Shown: piece by piece, positions 9,601-20,333 of the stretch | How the letters are laid out: the number at the start of each line of letters is the position of its first letter | Position numbering within the stretch: the stretch's first letter is position 1 | Source: Mycocentrospora acerina | Taxonomy: Eukaryota; Ascomycota; Dothideomycetes; Pleosporales | DNA: 64,000 nt | Assembly (NCBI GenBank): GCA_022701365.1 | Contig: JAKUHH010000379.1 | Location: 1-64,000 of the forward strand | Direction: 5' to 3' | Made by a program: the position numbers and the translations under genes | The notes under the pieces: generated by a model | Told to the model about the DNA's origin: nothing | What the model saw: the letters and a program-made list of their open reading frames with translations, nothing else | Databases searched by the model: none

Positions 9601-12460
9601 ATGTCGATGGATAAAGAATTGATCTTTTCCGAACTGTCTGAGCTGCCTGGAGATGAACCAAAGACTTCCTACACCGAGACAAAGAGGCCTGTGAAGATTG
9701 GTGAGGATCAGGCATCAGCTGAACTATCCGCTTATCCAAATTATTCATCCTCTTTCATTTCATCCGAGAAGCCTCTTGGGGAAAGTTCGAGAACTCGAGG
9801 TAGTGATTTCTTCCCTTTGGATTTATGATATGTGGTCAAAACTAATGAACATTAGATGATGGCCGAGTTGATATTGACTTCAATTCAAAATTAGTGCAGA
9901 CGCTCTCAGTATTGTATGGGGTTCCTTGTGAAACTGAATTGGAAGAAACACCTCCGGAGTATACTGAGATTCCTGAATGCAAGGATCCGTACGAATCTTG
10001 GCCTGTCAAATTGAATATCGTCATCCAAGTTGTTGGCAGCCGAGGAGATGTCCAACCCTTCATCGCACTTGGTCATGAGCTTCTCCGATATGGTCATCGT
10101 GTGAGAATTGCAACTCACAACATGTTTGAAGATTTTGTGCGAAACTCCAACCCCAGGTTAGAGTTTTATCCAATCGGCGGTAATCCAGCTGAGTTGATGG
10201 CGTACATGGTAAAAAACCCTGGACTCATACCGAGTCTCAAGAGCATTCAGGCAGGCGAAATCAAGGCAAAGCGAATAATGGTCAGAGAAATGCTGGAAGG
10301 GTGCTGGAGATCATGTATCGAGCCAGATACCTTGACGCATGAGCCATTTGTGGCAGACGCCATCATTGCAAATCCACCTAGCTTTGCACATGTTCACTGT
10401 GCTCAGGCTCTAGGTGTTCCCATACATCTGATGTTCACTATGCCTTGGACAAGCACAAGAAAGTTTCCGCACCCACTGGCAAATCTGAAGAACGCAAACG
10501 GTGACGAGAGTTCTATAAACTACGTCTCATATGGAGTTGTCGATTGGCTGACTTGGCAAGGGTAAATACTTGAGAGTTCACAATAATGACCTGTACAAGT
10601 ATTGTCCTTAAGAGCTGACTGTGGTTATCCCTACAGGCTAGGAGATATCATCAATAAATGGCGAAGCACTCTCGACTTAGAGGAAGTGGCTATTTTTGAT
10701 GGTCCAAGTCTTGCAACTACTCTGAAAATACCTTTCACATACTGCTGGTCGCCAGCTCTTGTACCAAAGCCAGTAGACTGGCCGCCATATGTCGACGTCT
10801 GCGGGTTCTTCTTCAGAGATCCTCCTCAATATAAGCCACCACCTGAACTTCTCTCTTTCATTGAGAGCGGATCGCCTCCAGTTTACATTGGATTTGGTAG
10901 TATTGTACTCGAAGATCCACACAGAATTACCGCGGCAATATTGGAAGCTGTTGAGTTGAACGGTATCCGTGCTATTGTATCCAGGGGCTGGTCAAATCTG
11001 GGTGAACAAGAAGAGCCACGTAAAAACGTATTGTTTATTGGAGATTGTCCACATGAGTGGCTGTTCCAGCATGTTGCAGCAGTGGTGCATCATGGAGGTG
11101 CAGGCACAACCGCTTGTGGTTTGAAAAATGGCAAGCCGACCACGATTGTACCATTTTTTGGAGAGTAGGTATTTTTTTTATACTGTTTTAGTATTATGCA
11201 TATGCTGATCAGTTCATAGTCAGCCATTTTGGGGTAAAATGGTCGCTGTGGCCGGCGCCGGTCCCATTCCTATTCCTCAGCATCAATTTACCTCTAAGAG
11301 TCTCTCTGAAGCGATCAAATATTGTCTATCAGATGAGGCAGTTAGAGCAGCTGCAATAATTGCCACACGAATGCAAAACGAGAATGGCATCGAAGCAGCG
11401 GTGAGGTCATTTCATCGAAATTTACCAATCAAGAACATCCCATGCGACGTGGATCCACGTCTACCTGCAACATTCTGTATTGGCAAAGGGAAAAACAAGA
11501 TTAAATTGTCAACACTTGTTACAGAAGCTTTGCTATCGGAGACACCGAATTATATGAAGCACCTCAAATTGTGAGCTATACTCTTTCCAAAACGAACTTT
11601 GACTGGCGTAGTCATAAATCACGTACTAACTAGTATCCAGATTCGAAACCAATTCCATCGCCATCGAAACTCGCAGGTGGGATCCCATCTCTGGTGGGGC
11701 ATCGGCCGTACTTGGTACCACAGTCGATCTTACGACATCAGTTACAGGGGTTTTTACCAAACCAATATCCGAGTATCGAGACGATCGAGACAGACGCGCT
11801 TACGAAGAAGCTTTGCAAGCTGCTAACAGTGCTAAGGCCTCAATGAATGATTCCAAGCCAGAACTCAACGGTCCGAGTGTTATGACATCGGTATCTAGCA
11901 CAAATCCAAGTCGGAAAGCGATATCTGTAGGTCAACTAGCAAGCGCCTCGGGCATGAGCATTGCTATGTTTGCTCCAAAAGCGTTGAAAGGAATGGCTGT
12001 AGATATTCCGCTTGCTCTCGCTGAGGGATTTAAAAATGTACCTCAACGATACGGCGAAATACCCCGTGATCATGGCCCTGTGACAGATTTCAAGAGTGGT
12101 GCAGCAGTGGCTGGTAAAACCTTTGCGTGGGGTTTCATTGATGGTGTCAGTGACATGGTTGTCAAACCGTACCAGGGTGCTCAAAAAGAGGGCCTAAAGG
12201 GCGCTGCTAAAGGGCTAGGCCAGGGTTTGACGAATATGGCTACTAAGAGCGGTGCTGGTATGTTCGGTCTTTTCGGGTACACAAGCGCTGGGGTTGCGAA
12301 AAGTTTGAGGACAGCGGTGTATACTAAGACCAGAAAAAGCATTGCTGAATCACGACATACAGAAGGCAAGTGGCTGATTGAGAAGCGTAGATATGGTGCA
12401 GACGAGAATTTGAAGATAGTAGCGAAGTTCAAAGCATTAACAGCAACAAAAAAAAGTTAA
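9601..12460 (+). CDS. Sterol 3-beta-glucosyltransferase-like UDP-glycosyltransferase (GT1) with glycine-zipper C-terminal region
   Basis: Five exons (9601-9799, 9856-10561, 10637-11164, 11220-11570, 11641-12460), all junctions in frame, 867 residues. The GT28-like N-terminal domain starts near residue 120 ([20 protein letters not shown]). The UDP-sugar site near residue 450 reads [12 protein letters not shown]...[13 protein letters not shown]...PFFGDQPFWG, and the last junction rebuilds exactly that conserved GDQPFWG. This is the signature of fungal/plant sterol glucosyltransferases, which move glucose from UDP-glucose to membrane sterols. Unlike ATG26 there is no GRAM/PH region at the N-terminus. 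The C-terminal 250 residues instead form Gly/Ala-rich amphipathic segments ([37 protein letters not shown]) reminiscent of the C-terminal helices of VPS13/ATG2 lipid-transfer proteins. That likeness is an inference. Substrate could also be another lipid. Confidence 0.93.
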
Positions 12461-13530
12461 GATTAGACATAAATGCCATCTACTTCACGACAAAAATTCG
12501 AACTCGGTTCAAGAAACCAAATACTCAGTGTTGCTCACACGAAGCTGACTGTGATTGAAGGCTAATTGTACAGTAGACAATGATGATGTGAGGTTTTCCA
12601 GTTAAGTGGAATGAATAACAGATATCATGTAGTGAGCACTTTGACAATAATAATGGAAAGATACGTAAAGCAAAGAAATTAATAGTTTGCTTTTAGTACT
12701 ACCGTCTCATTCCATCCTGGTCATTGCATAGCGTAAAAGTTGATACCGGCGTTCATACAACTTCATCTCTCCAATACTTATGCTCGGTAAAATAACTCCT
12801 ACACTCATTTTTCTTCTACTTATACACCATCCAATGATAACAAGAAGTCTTCTATCGACTGTAAAAGCAGCACAAAGATTTTTTCCACTGAAATGCATAC
12901 AGGAATTTCGTACAACTAAAACCGACAATTCGATGCAAACATTTGGTTTTTAATGAGAATTATATTAGAACCTTTATCTTCTGCTTTATCCCAATCATCT
13001 GTGAAGATCGTTGGGATTCTCATTTTTTGTCACAAATTTTGAGAGAGAAATTAAAGAAGGGACTTGTTGTACTACTAGGAGCGTAGAAATTAGTGACCCA
13101 GTAGATGCTAGGTGCTCATGTGCTCACACACTACATAGTATACTAGTTTTGCCTGACACAGTTTAATGTGAAGTTACAAAAGATCTTTTTTGAGAGCGTA
13201 CGCTGTAAAACTTGATCAATTCTGGTATTGTATGATGCCCAAAAGTGTATACGAAGACTACATTTACTAATTTCATAGAATATGTAATTTCTTCCTACCT
13301 TACCTTAAATCACAGTATTTCATCTGCAGAGCTCGCTTTAATTTTAAAAGGACTTTAACTGGAGACTTTTAAGTCAGAAAAATTACTAGAAAGCTGAATT
13401 TAATTAAAACATGGACTGATCGCATGAATAACAGCAAGTAAAAGAATTATCGCTTCAGCTTGTGTCGATGGCAACAGAATGCTCTCGGCACAATCTTACT
13501 TCACAACTTCGGCCTTACAACTCATATATC
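12461..13530. other. Intergenic, 1.07 kb
   Basis: Between the converging glucosyltransferase and Zn2Cys6 genes. Moderately AT-rich; short frames on either strand have no recognisable domain. I see no gene or repeat here. Confidence 0.6.
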
Positions 13531-14832
13531 TTAAACCAATCCTACAATCTTTTTTGGCCACGATAGCGTCGAGTTCCAGTAAGGCCCTAAACAATGATCA
13601 ACGGTCTCTACAATGCTCCTTCCGCAACCCTCTATCCACCAGTGTTCGTTCAAGCGCTGTAGTAAAGCTCCAAAATGCGCAAAAATAACCAAAGCTGGTG
13701 GTTGTCGTTGTTTTTGTAATGTAATATACTCCTCTGGCACAGAAAACAGCCAAATAAACGGTCCTGACCAATCTCTGTTATATCCCCAACTCATTTCAGT
13801 ATGTTCCTGCTGGTTTTGGAACTGTTCCATCCAGACTCTACATTTTCGAAGAAGATATAGAGTCTCATCATATACTTTGGCGTGTTCCTTCCCATTCCAT
13901 GTCTCTTGGATTTTCAATATTTGGTCGTCATCAGAATCAGGAAAAGCGTCAGGGTCTAGTTCTTCCCAGTTTCCGATACTAAGTAAAGAGTTTAGCGACC
14001 CAATTCTTACATAGTTATAAACAGGATGTAGAACAGCCTCGATACCTCGAACTAGCGGTATCCACTCAGCACCCAGAACACGTGAAATTCGTGCTGTATT
14101 ACTGGTATCTTCATCATCACTATCGTAAAGCTTTCCAAACGTAAGAAAAGCGTAAAAGAAGCATAGAATCGCATTTGCGAAAAGCGAGTCGCTGTTTTCC
14201 GGACCAATATGGTTTATTCCTTCCCTGAATCCTTGAAGGGCTTTATTGTGATGCCGTGCCGCGTCATAGAGTAGTTGATGTCTATCGAGCGGATTTAGAT
14301 AGGCGACATGCAAAGCAGCAAGACTAAGTATACTATGCACTAAGGAGGGGCTTTGGAATCCCAGTACCGGCAACACTGTCTGCCAGACATCGTTCAGTCC
14401 TGGAGTGTCTAAAATGCTTCGGCTAGTAGCAATGGTCCAGTGATGTAGAAGAGCCAAATCTTTCACTTCAAAAAGCGACTGGGATAGATCCGCGCCACTT
14501 ACGTCATTATCGACATGTGGAAGAATCGTTGGTGAACTTGTCTGTCCAACGATTTTTGATGATGTGTCTGATTGAGGCGACGGATATTCATTTTGGGAGA
14601 GGTTCGTGCGCGGATCCGCTATCGAAGGATACACGCAAGAGATGTCGTGGCGCACACAGTGCAAGCATTGAGGTTTTCCTTCGTCGCACTATAGTTAAAC
14701 TCATATCAGGCTCCTTCGATGTCAAAGGAGCACCTGCTTGCCAGAACATACCTTAATTCGACGACGCTTGCATTCTTTGCAACCGCCTCGCGACTTCCGG
14801 TGAGCCCGTCTTTTGAGACCTATCATCGACAT
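13531..14832 (-). CDS. Zn2Cys6 fungal transcription factor
   Basis: Two exons (14832-14752 and 14688-13531) give 412 residues. The 63-nt intron (GTATGT donor) splits the zinc cluster, and joining it yields GGCKECKRRRIK + CDEGKPQCLHCVRHDISCVY, a canonical C-x2-C-x6-C-x5-C-x2-C-x6-C GAL4-type DNA-binding domain at residues 18-45. The start is the first ATG after an in-frame stop; a second ATG lies two codons on. The rest (residues 90-410) matches the helical fungal_trans_2-like regulatory domain seen in sterol-regulator-like factors: LALLHHWTIATSR near the start, LSLAALHVAYL, and a WNSTLSWPKKI end. It acts in the nucleus. The neighbours (glucosyltransferase, RTA1) are possible targets, but nothing in the sequence proves it. 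Confidence 0.93.
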
Positions 14833-15515
14833 CAGAATTTCGGGATTGAACTAAGACTATCGCTATTGCGTGCTAGCGTCAAGTGAAAAAGGGCAAGCGG
14901 CATGAGTGCGCAGGGCAGGGTGAATATGTACGTTGAACGAAGTACGAGAAAAGGACCTGGTCTTCTATCTTATGAATCGGATCACAGCTTAGCTAAGGAT
15001 TAGCGGGATAAATTCCGAAGATGGTCCGATTGGACGAGCCCTGAAGCCGCTAACACAAGTAAAGCGTTTTAACATCCGAAGCGGCAATCACGAGATTGCT
15101 CTCTGCTGAGTCACTGCAGGTAACCAAACAGAGCATCTAGTTGTGATATCAGTCGATAGTACTCCAACACTATAAGATATAGTCAACAAGACGACTTTTC
15201 CACTGTACTATCAAACTCAATATCTGCTGCTATTTGATATTATTCAAATTTAAACAGATTAGAATGACTGTTGATTTTTTAAGTCTTCTGTACTTCGTGA
15301 TATTATGATCATTGCATTTGTGCTCCAACCGAAAAGAAGTCAAGAATTACTTTGCGTAAGAGACTAGCAATTACGAGGAAAACCTCAGCTATTTTTTTAT
15401 CAAAAGGAGGTCACGTGGCTAAGGTTAGGCCATCAGTAGCCAAGATTTTAATGAGAGGTTTTCAGGATTTATGTAATTCATTTTCTCTTTGTGATTAGAT
15501 CTCTCAGTTTTATGA
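14833..15515. other. Intergenic, 0.7 kb
   Basis: Separates the Zn2Cys6 gene from the RTA1 gene, both on the minus strand; it must contain the former's promoter and the latter's terminator. No TATA box, repeat or extra gene stands out. Confidence 0.5.
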
Positions 15516-16398
15516 CTAAGGTCTCTCATACAACTCAATAAGACTGTCCCTACCTCTCAGTTTTCCTGAAACACCGAACCCGAAAATACTGTCGGCACGC
15601 ACGAAATGAAACATAAGCTGCACACCGAGCATAGGCACAGTGTCGAAAAGATACATATATATCTCATGGCTTGCAAGGTAGCCACTATGCCCTTGAGCAA
15701 ACTCCAAGATCCGAAATACACACCTGAGAATGACAACTAGAGCCGCACAAAATAGTAGTTGTAGCAGTGTCGACCAAGTGTATCTTGCATACTGTACAAT
15801 GCTGAAACGGGCAGGAGAATTGTGCATACGCTTATAAAAGATGAGCGAAATGAACAGAAAGAAACTAAAGAATAAGAGCTGGATAAATAATCCTACAAGC
15901 ATAATTTTTTGACCTAAGCTGCTCAGACTCGCTTGAGCCATCATGCCGCCGCCACCAGCCTGCAGAAAGAATGCGAGAACATCGCCGCAAACAAAGATCT
16001 TGGTTACGCGTGCTGGGCTAATAATAGACGCTTCTTTTGCATTAACAAAGAGAACAAGGCGACCGTAGATCATGTAAATAGTCGCAGCGTACAATGAGGG
16101 AGGTAGAATAATAAACAGTGACTGAGCGATGTACGGGCCAAGATCTGCTGGCGATTGTGCGGAGATGTAACGGAAGATGTAGCCAGCTGTCATCACTAGG
16201 TATTGTTAAAAGATGGGTGATGATTTAGAATTCGCATGACATACTGACTGCTCCTACTACCAATGAACTGTAATACCAGGCTCTCGTCTGTATCAACTGA
16301 ATTAGGTGAAACAAAGCGCTCATCCCAAAGAGGCAAATAAAGGTGATAGAGCCAGTTTGACTGGGCTTGTAAAGATAGATGCCATTCTCGCTTGACAT
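15516..16398 (-). CDS. RTA1-family seven-transmembrane lipid-translocating exporter-like protein
   Basis: Two exons (16398-16245 and 16195-15516; 49-nt intron, GTATGT donor) give 277 residues. The first exon supplies NGIYLYKPSQTGSITFICLF and the first membrane segments; the junction rebuilds VVGAVMMTAGYIFRYIS, matching the conserved 'GG..E..GYI.R' region of RTA1 proteins. Further family marks are SLFIILPPSLYAATIYMIYGRL, the loop FVCGDVLAFFLQAGGGGMMA (family consensus DvlsfllQ..Ggg) and RCVFRILEFAQG (R..fR..E...G). Seven hydrophobic segments can be counted. RTA1/RSB1 relatives sit in the plasma membrane and affect resistance to 7-aminocholesterol or export of sphingoid bases. The cargo of this one is unknown. 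The polar end after the last segment is short. Confidence 0.92.
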
Positions 16399-16992
16399 AT
16401 TTTGAATGCGATTTTGAGGCGTAGTGGTAAATAGGCTGATGCAAGGAATTCCAAAGAGTAAAAGTATGAAAACTACAAATGCAAATGACCGATATGTTGA
16501 GCGATTCTAAAGACATATGTAATAGTGCTGAAGAGTAAACGATGCGTTATTCTACGGTAAATGTCATGGGCAAGTCTGTGTCACAGACTTGCGGGTCAAA
16601 CTCATCTTCAAAATAGTGAATACGATAATGTTGGTTACGAGTTATGCATTAGCCGTAATGCACTGACCACCTGCTAGCACGCCACTACTTCTGGCTGGCG
16701 TATCAACACGAGTAATAGAGTTTCAGTACACATGCAAACGAGAAAGAACGAAATACGCCGCCAAGAAATTTGAATCAGTTGCAACGTCATGAGTCTTCAG
16801 TAAGCACTGCCACACGGGCTTCCTTCGGCAAACAATTGTGGCTACGAGAGAGTGATCTTGGCGCTAACCCGATACGATTGGGGCGCAGTTCATATTTGGG
16901 GAAGGACGCGTTGCGAGCAGTATAAGTGCGACTGGAGCCCCAGATATCCCTTCAAGGCAATAATCAAAGCGATCATTTTCAGCCAACACTCA
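16399..16992. other. Intergenic, 0.6 kb
   Basis: Upstream of the RTA1 gene. Ordinary composition; no gene or repeat recognised before the R2 repeat copy begins. Confidence 0.5.
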
Positions 16993-17506
16993 TGTATAGT
17001 CACATGTTTTGGCACGTAAGCATCCATCATCTATATAGTCTCCTCTTTCTTTGTTGCTAATAGCCATAGTGGTCAACAAGCAAGCTGGCTTAAATAACTT
17101 GATTGACTTGATTGATAAATTGCAAGTCAAGTAAGTCAAGCAAGTCATGCAATGTGTGGCTGCTAAATTAGTTAAATTAACTTAATTGATTGAAAACTTA
17201 TTTATCGCCTTAGCAGAACTTGTTGAATAAGCTTAGTTAACTTTTGCTTACCAAATATTTGATTGCTTACTAAAGATCACAAGGCTAGCTCATTTAAGTG
17301 TATTAATAATAAAAAATATACTGTGTGTTGTTGATTTACTTCTTTTCAAACAAGTTAGTCAACTAAATTAATCTTACCTAATTTGCAAGTCAATCAATTC
17401 GATTCACTAAGAACGCTTCGCTAACCAAGCCAAGTCAAGCTAGAGTTGCTCGCTTGATTGACTTGATTGATAACAACACTGCTAATAGCACAACAAGTTC
17501 CTCCAC
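16993..17506 (+). repeat. Dispersed repeat R2, diverged copy interrupted by a hAT-like element
   Basis: The left part (TGTATAGTCACATG...GGCACGTAAGCA...CTATATAGTCTCC) and the right part (ACAACAAGTTCCTCC) are the same ordered blocks as at 6331-6434. The hAT-like element 17065-17481 lies between them. Confidence 0.65.
17057..17489. mobile_element. Non-autonomous hAT-like element (MITE) with 8-bp target-site duplication
   Basis: The 417-bp core (17065-17481) is flanked by identical 8-mers CTAATAGC (17057-17064 and 17482-17489). It starts CATAGTGGTCAACAAG and ends ...AACAACACTG (reverse complement CAGTGTTGTT), imperfect inverted ends with the CA..G pattern of hAT transposons, which make 8-bp duplications. 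The interior is full of short TTGATTGACTTG / CAAGTCAAG repeats in both orientations, typical of subterminal binding sites. There is no transposase, so it would need one encoded elsewhere. Confidence 0.8.
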
Positions 17507-17568
17507 CATCTCTTGCCCTACATTGACAATGAAAAGGATTAGGTAAAAGGATCACGCTTAATGGATCA

Positions 17569-17612
17569 CCAGCCAGTGCCGCAACCAATCAGCAGGTGGC
17601 GCCTCAAGATCA
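17569..17612 (+). repeat. Dispersed repeat R3, copy a
   Basis: Core AGTGCCGCAACCAATCAGC followed by AGGTGGCGCCT. The same core is present at 50341-50410 (+) and, inverted, at 29440-29502. It includes a CCAAT box. Confidence 0.7.
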
Positions 17613-18357
17613 ACGTGCTTGTTCCATTTTATTCAAACAACCAACCTCATAAAATAGCATCAATCAAAAAATATTGAAAGTTGAGAAGCGAGATAAATTA
17701 AAATCTTACATAGGCCGATTTGTAAACGATCAATAGTGATGGCAAATATAGAAAAGTGTCGAAATAATCACCTGAACTCACGTGATATCACAAAACTCCC
17801 AGCCACCTAGATAATCCCATAAATATAATCAGCCTCTGCCTCATGATAACTGTTACAGTCAACTTTTTCATATTTAACCTCTTCCTACATGATCAGCTAA
17901 ATTGAAAAAAGCAAAACCTTGCTTATGATGTTATAGCTCTTACTGTAAAATGCCATTTTAAAGGAAGCTGGAATGAGGTTTAATTGTTTAAATCGTAAAA
18001 TATGTTTAATCGGAGGCGAAAAGTGCCAATTTGTTTTATGGCGATTCTTGCTCCTTACTGATTGCAAACCTCGATTGAGTGTAATAATTCATTTTGGACA
18101 TATTTTTATTGCTGTACGCAGTCTACTCGATTGTGAATTCAATATTTCGTCGGCACGGTTAGCTTACCCTAGTCAATTTACCGCTTAGTTCCTGAAAGCG
18201 CTGCATATTTTTTTGCTGCGGACTGCGGGGTACCTAGTGGTGCTCTCACACTTTGTGTATTTGTCGGGCTATCGCACACCTCGCTCTGCTTCCGACGCTC
18301 CTTTTTTTCGTACTACGATACCTTGTTCTACTATCGTTCTTCATATCCGATTTTAAA

Positions 18358-18939
18358 ATGTCGGACCCCGTTACTTACTCCTTCTATGGAACTACTATCC
18401 CGGTTCTGCGCAATTCTGCAGCCAGCGCCATTAGCATCCTGATTGCTGCGAAAAATGAACTCTCTATAGCAGCAGATTTACCATCTGAGCAAGAAATTCT
18501 CGATTCTCAGTTCGGCAATATGCTTCCGTTTCGCATGCAGCCAATTTTCCTTGCGAAGTTTGCGATTTCAGCTCTTGAAAATCTTAAGTTGAACGGCTCG
18601 GCCCCGATCCCAATTCTCAATTCAAATTTCTCATCCTTCGATGATGTCATCGAATTTTTCAAAAAGCTACAGGGCGTCTACGACGCTGTAGATGTAGAAG
18701 CGTACAACAATAGCGCGGAGAAAAGTGTTGATATTTCTCTGGGATCAGGCGGCCCTACGCTGCATATGACTGGGCTGGCTGACTACGTTCATGGATTCGT
18801 GATCCCAAACGGTTACTTTCATCTCAACGCCATGTACATGCTATTGAGAAACAGAGGATTCAAACTTGGCAAGAGAGTGTATATCGGCTGTTGGATGAGC
18901 GAGCAACAACAAAAAGACTGGGCGCCATTGAGGGGATGA
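18358..18939 (+). CDS. DUF1993 domain protein
   Basis: 193 residues, single exon. An open frame extends 105 bases upstream to 18253, but the hydrophobic leader it would add is not part of the family. The ATG preceded by AAAA (18358) opens directly into SDPVTYSFYGTTIPVLRN, which is how DUF1993 proteins begin. The conserved centre is MLPFRMQPIFLAKFA, and the end reads YVHGFVIPNGYFHLNAMYML followed by LRNRGFKLGK, matching the family's 'F..P.fyFH..taYaiLR..G..iGk' hallmark. DUF1993 is a helical-bundle family related in fold to DinB-like proteins, with no established reaction. It is probably cytosolic. The neighbours give no functional hint. Confidence 0.88.
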   Translation: MSDPVTYSFYGTTIPVLRNSAASAISILIAAKNELSIAADLPSEQEILDSQFGNMLPFRMQPIFLAKFAISALENLKLNGSAPIPILNSNFSSFDDVIEFFKKLQGVYDAVDVEAYNNSAEKSVDISLGSGGPTLHMTGLADYVHGFVIPNGYFHLNAMYMLLRNRGFKLGKRVYIGCWMSEQQQKDWAPLRG

Positions 18940-19155
18940 AAGCTAAGGATAAGATGAAGAGAATTATAAATGCTACAAAGTTGCGTTGCGCCAATCTCGG
19001 ATTCGTTGTAGATTTCAAAAAAAAAACTCTTCAGCAAACTAGGTAAAAGACAGCATAAATAATATTAAATCGCGGGAACTGGAATTAAGTTGAGATGTCG
19101 GAACTGTGCATTTGGTCGAGTAGTCTGTTGTATTTAACTCCAATAGGCAACCTCT

Positions 19156-19683
19156 TCACATACCATCCGTCAACATTGCCTCGATAAGTTGCACGTGTCG
19201 ATTCGCATTTATCTCGCTCCACTCAGTATCGTAATTCAGTCCATAAGGCCAGATGTGTGAACCCCCACAGTTGATTACTGCACTTTGTCCATCCCAACTT
19301 TTTAGCAGCGGTAGAGCAGTCTTCCAGTCTCCCGCAGCACATTTTTGATTGAATGCTGCAGTCTGGCCAATGCCCAATGTATGCGAAATCTCATGCATAG
19401 CCGTGCGCTCATTCATATAGGCTCTGTTGGACCCAAAGCGCAAGTCACCGTTATAGTTTGCTTCAGCAGTTGGGACGCCAGGCGCGTAAGCGACACGAAT
19501 AACTTTATTTGCATCTGAATATCGCGAATAACGTGCTATGGCTAGACGCATGGCGGCTTCGATTTTGATATATGCATCGCTCTGGTCGGCTGTTGGGTTT
19601 GTTACTTTAGCGAGCATCCATGTGATCGTTGCCGTTGTGGTGGAGGCATATGCCAGCAAAGAGAGAAGTGGCGAAATTCGCAT
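19156..19683 (-). CDS. Small secreted metzincin-like protein (putative zinc metalloprotease)
   Basis: 175 residues in one exon, with a signal peptide of about 18 residues (MRISPLLSLLAYASTTTA). The centre has HEISHTLGIGQT (around residues 98-109), matching the zinc-protease pattern HExxHxxGxxQ: two zinc-binding His, the catalytic Glu and, after the Gly, a Gln where classical metzincins have His or Asp. Two or three cysteines and a tryptophan-rich end (SHIWPYGLNYDTEWSEINAN) follow. Fungi carry many short secreted proteins of this type, sometimes with ricin-type lectin domains, absent here. Without a normal third ligand, activity is uncertain. It resembles in design, but not in sequence, the secreted protein at 30776-31837. 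Confidence 0.8.
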   Translation of the reverse strand: MRISPLLSLLAYASTTTATITWMLAKVTNPTADQSDAYIKIEAAMRLAIARYSRYSDANKVIRVAYAPGVPTAEANYNGDLRFGSNRAYMNERTAMHEISHTLGIGQTAAFNQKCAAGDWKTALPLLKSWDGQSAVINCGGSHIWPYGLNYDTEWSEINANRHVQLIEAMLTDGM

Positions 19684-20333
19684 TATAAAGAACTAAAACA
19701 ATTGATGAGATAGATAATAAGGTGAAACGAGCTTGAAAGAGGTTATTTATATTTTGAGCATGAATACCCTTGTCTCTTTCTGGACGGCGATCTAACTTCT
19801 TCGCACACTCAGGTTTTAAACAGAGGGTATAGATATAGGAAATGATAAGATGTCGTCTCAATTTTCAACCCTAAACAAGAGCTTTCGCCGTTCGTGCTAC
19901 TTCGCGTCTCTTTCCAAGAGTTGGGACAAGTTTGCTATATATTACCTTGGCACTATGAAGTGAAACGTCACAACCCAAAACGCATAAGGATCGACGCCAT
20001 CCCAGATCCTTCATTGATCATGTCTTACATACACACGAAGTGAGACATCCTTAATATTACCTTTCGTCACGAGAATAGTAAGTTGATTGAAGGTGCAGTT
20101 CAGAAGATGGGCTAAGTATCCGAGTAGTCAAGGGATCACGGAGCAATGTAAGTACAGAATTCAGAAAATCGAAAAGGTCATGAGAGATGTAATTGAGCGC
20201 GAAGATATCTACAGGTTGTGATGCTAGCGAAACAAATCATTCCCTCGTACCTCTTCTTTATGCTTTCTCTCTTCCTTCAAACAAGTCAATCTTATTTCCC
20301 GTTGATCAAGACGGCAATCGCCTTTATTTCTAA

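Noticed and set aside
13613..14014. 133-codon plus-strand frame
   Set aside because: Antisense to the Zn2Cys6 gene, whose split zinc cluster is unambiguous.
16196..16516. 106-codon minus-strand frame next to RTA1
   Set aside because: Wrong frame: the RTA1 first exon overlaps it in another frame and splices perfectly to the second exon.
18253..18357. N-terminal extension of the DUF1993 gene
   Set aside because: It would add a hydrophobic leader not seen in the family; the ATG at 18358 starts exactly at the domain.
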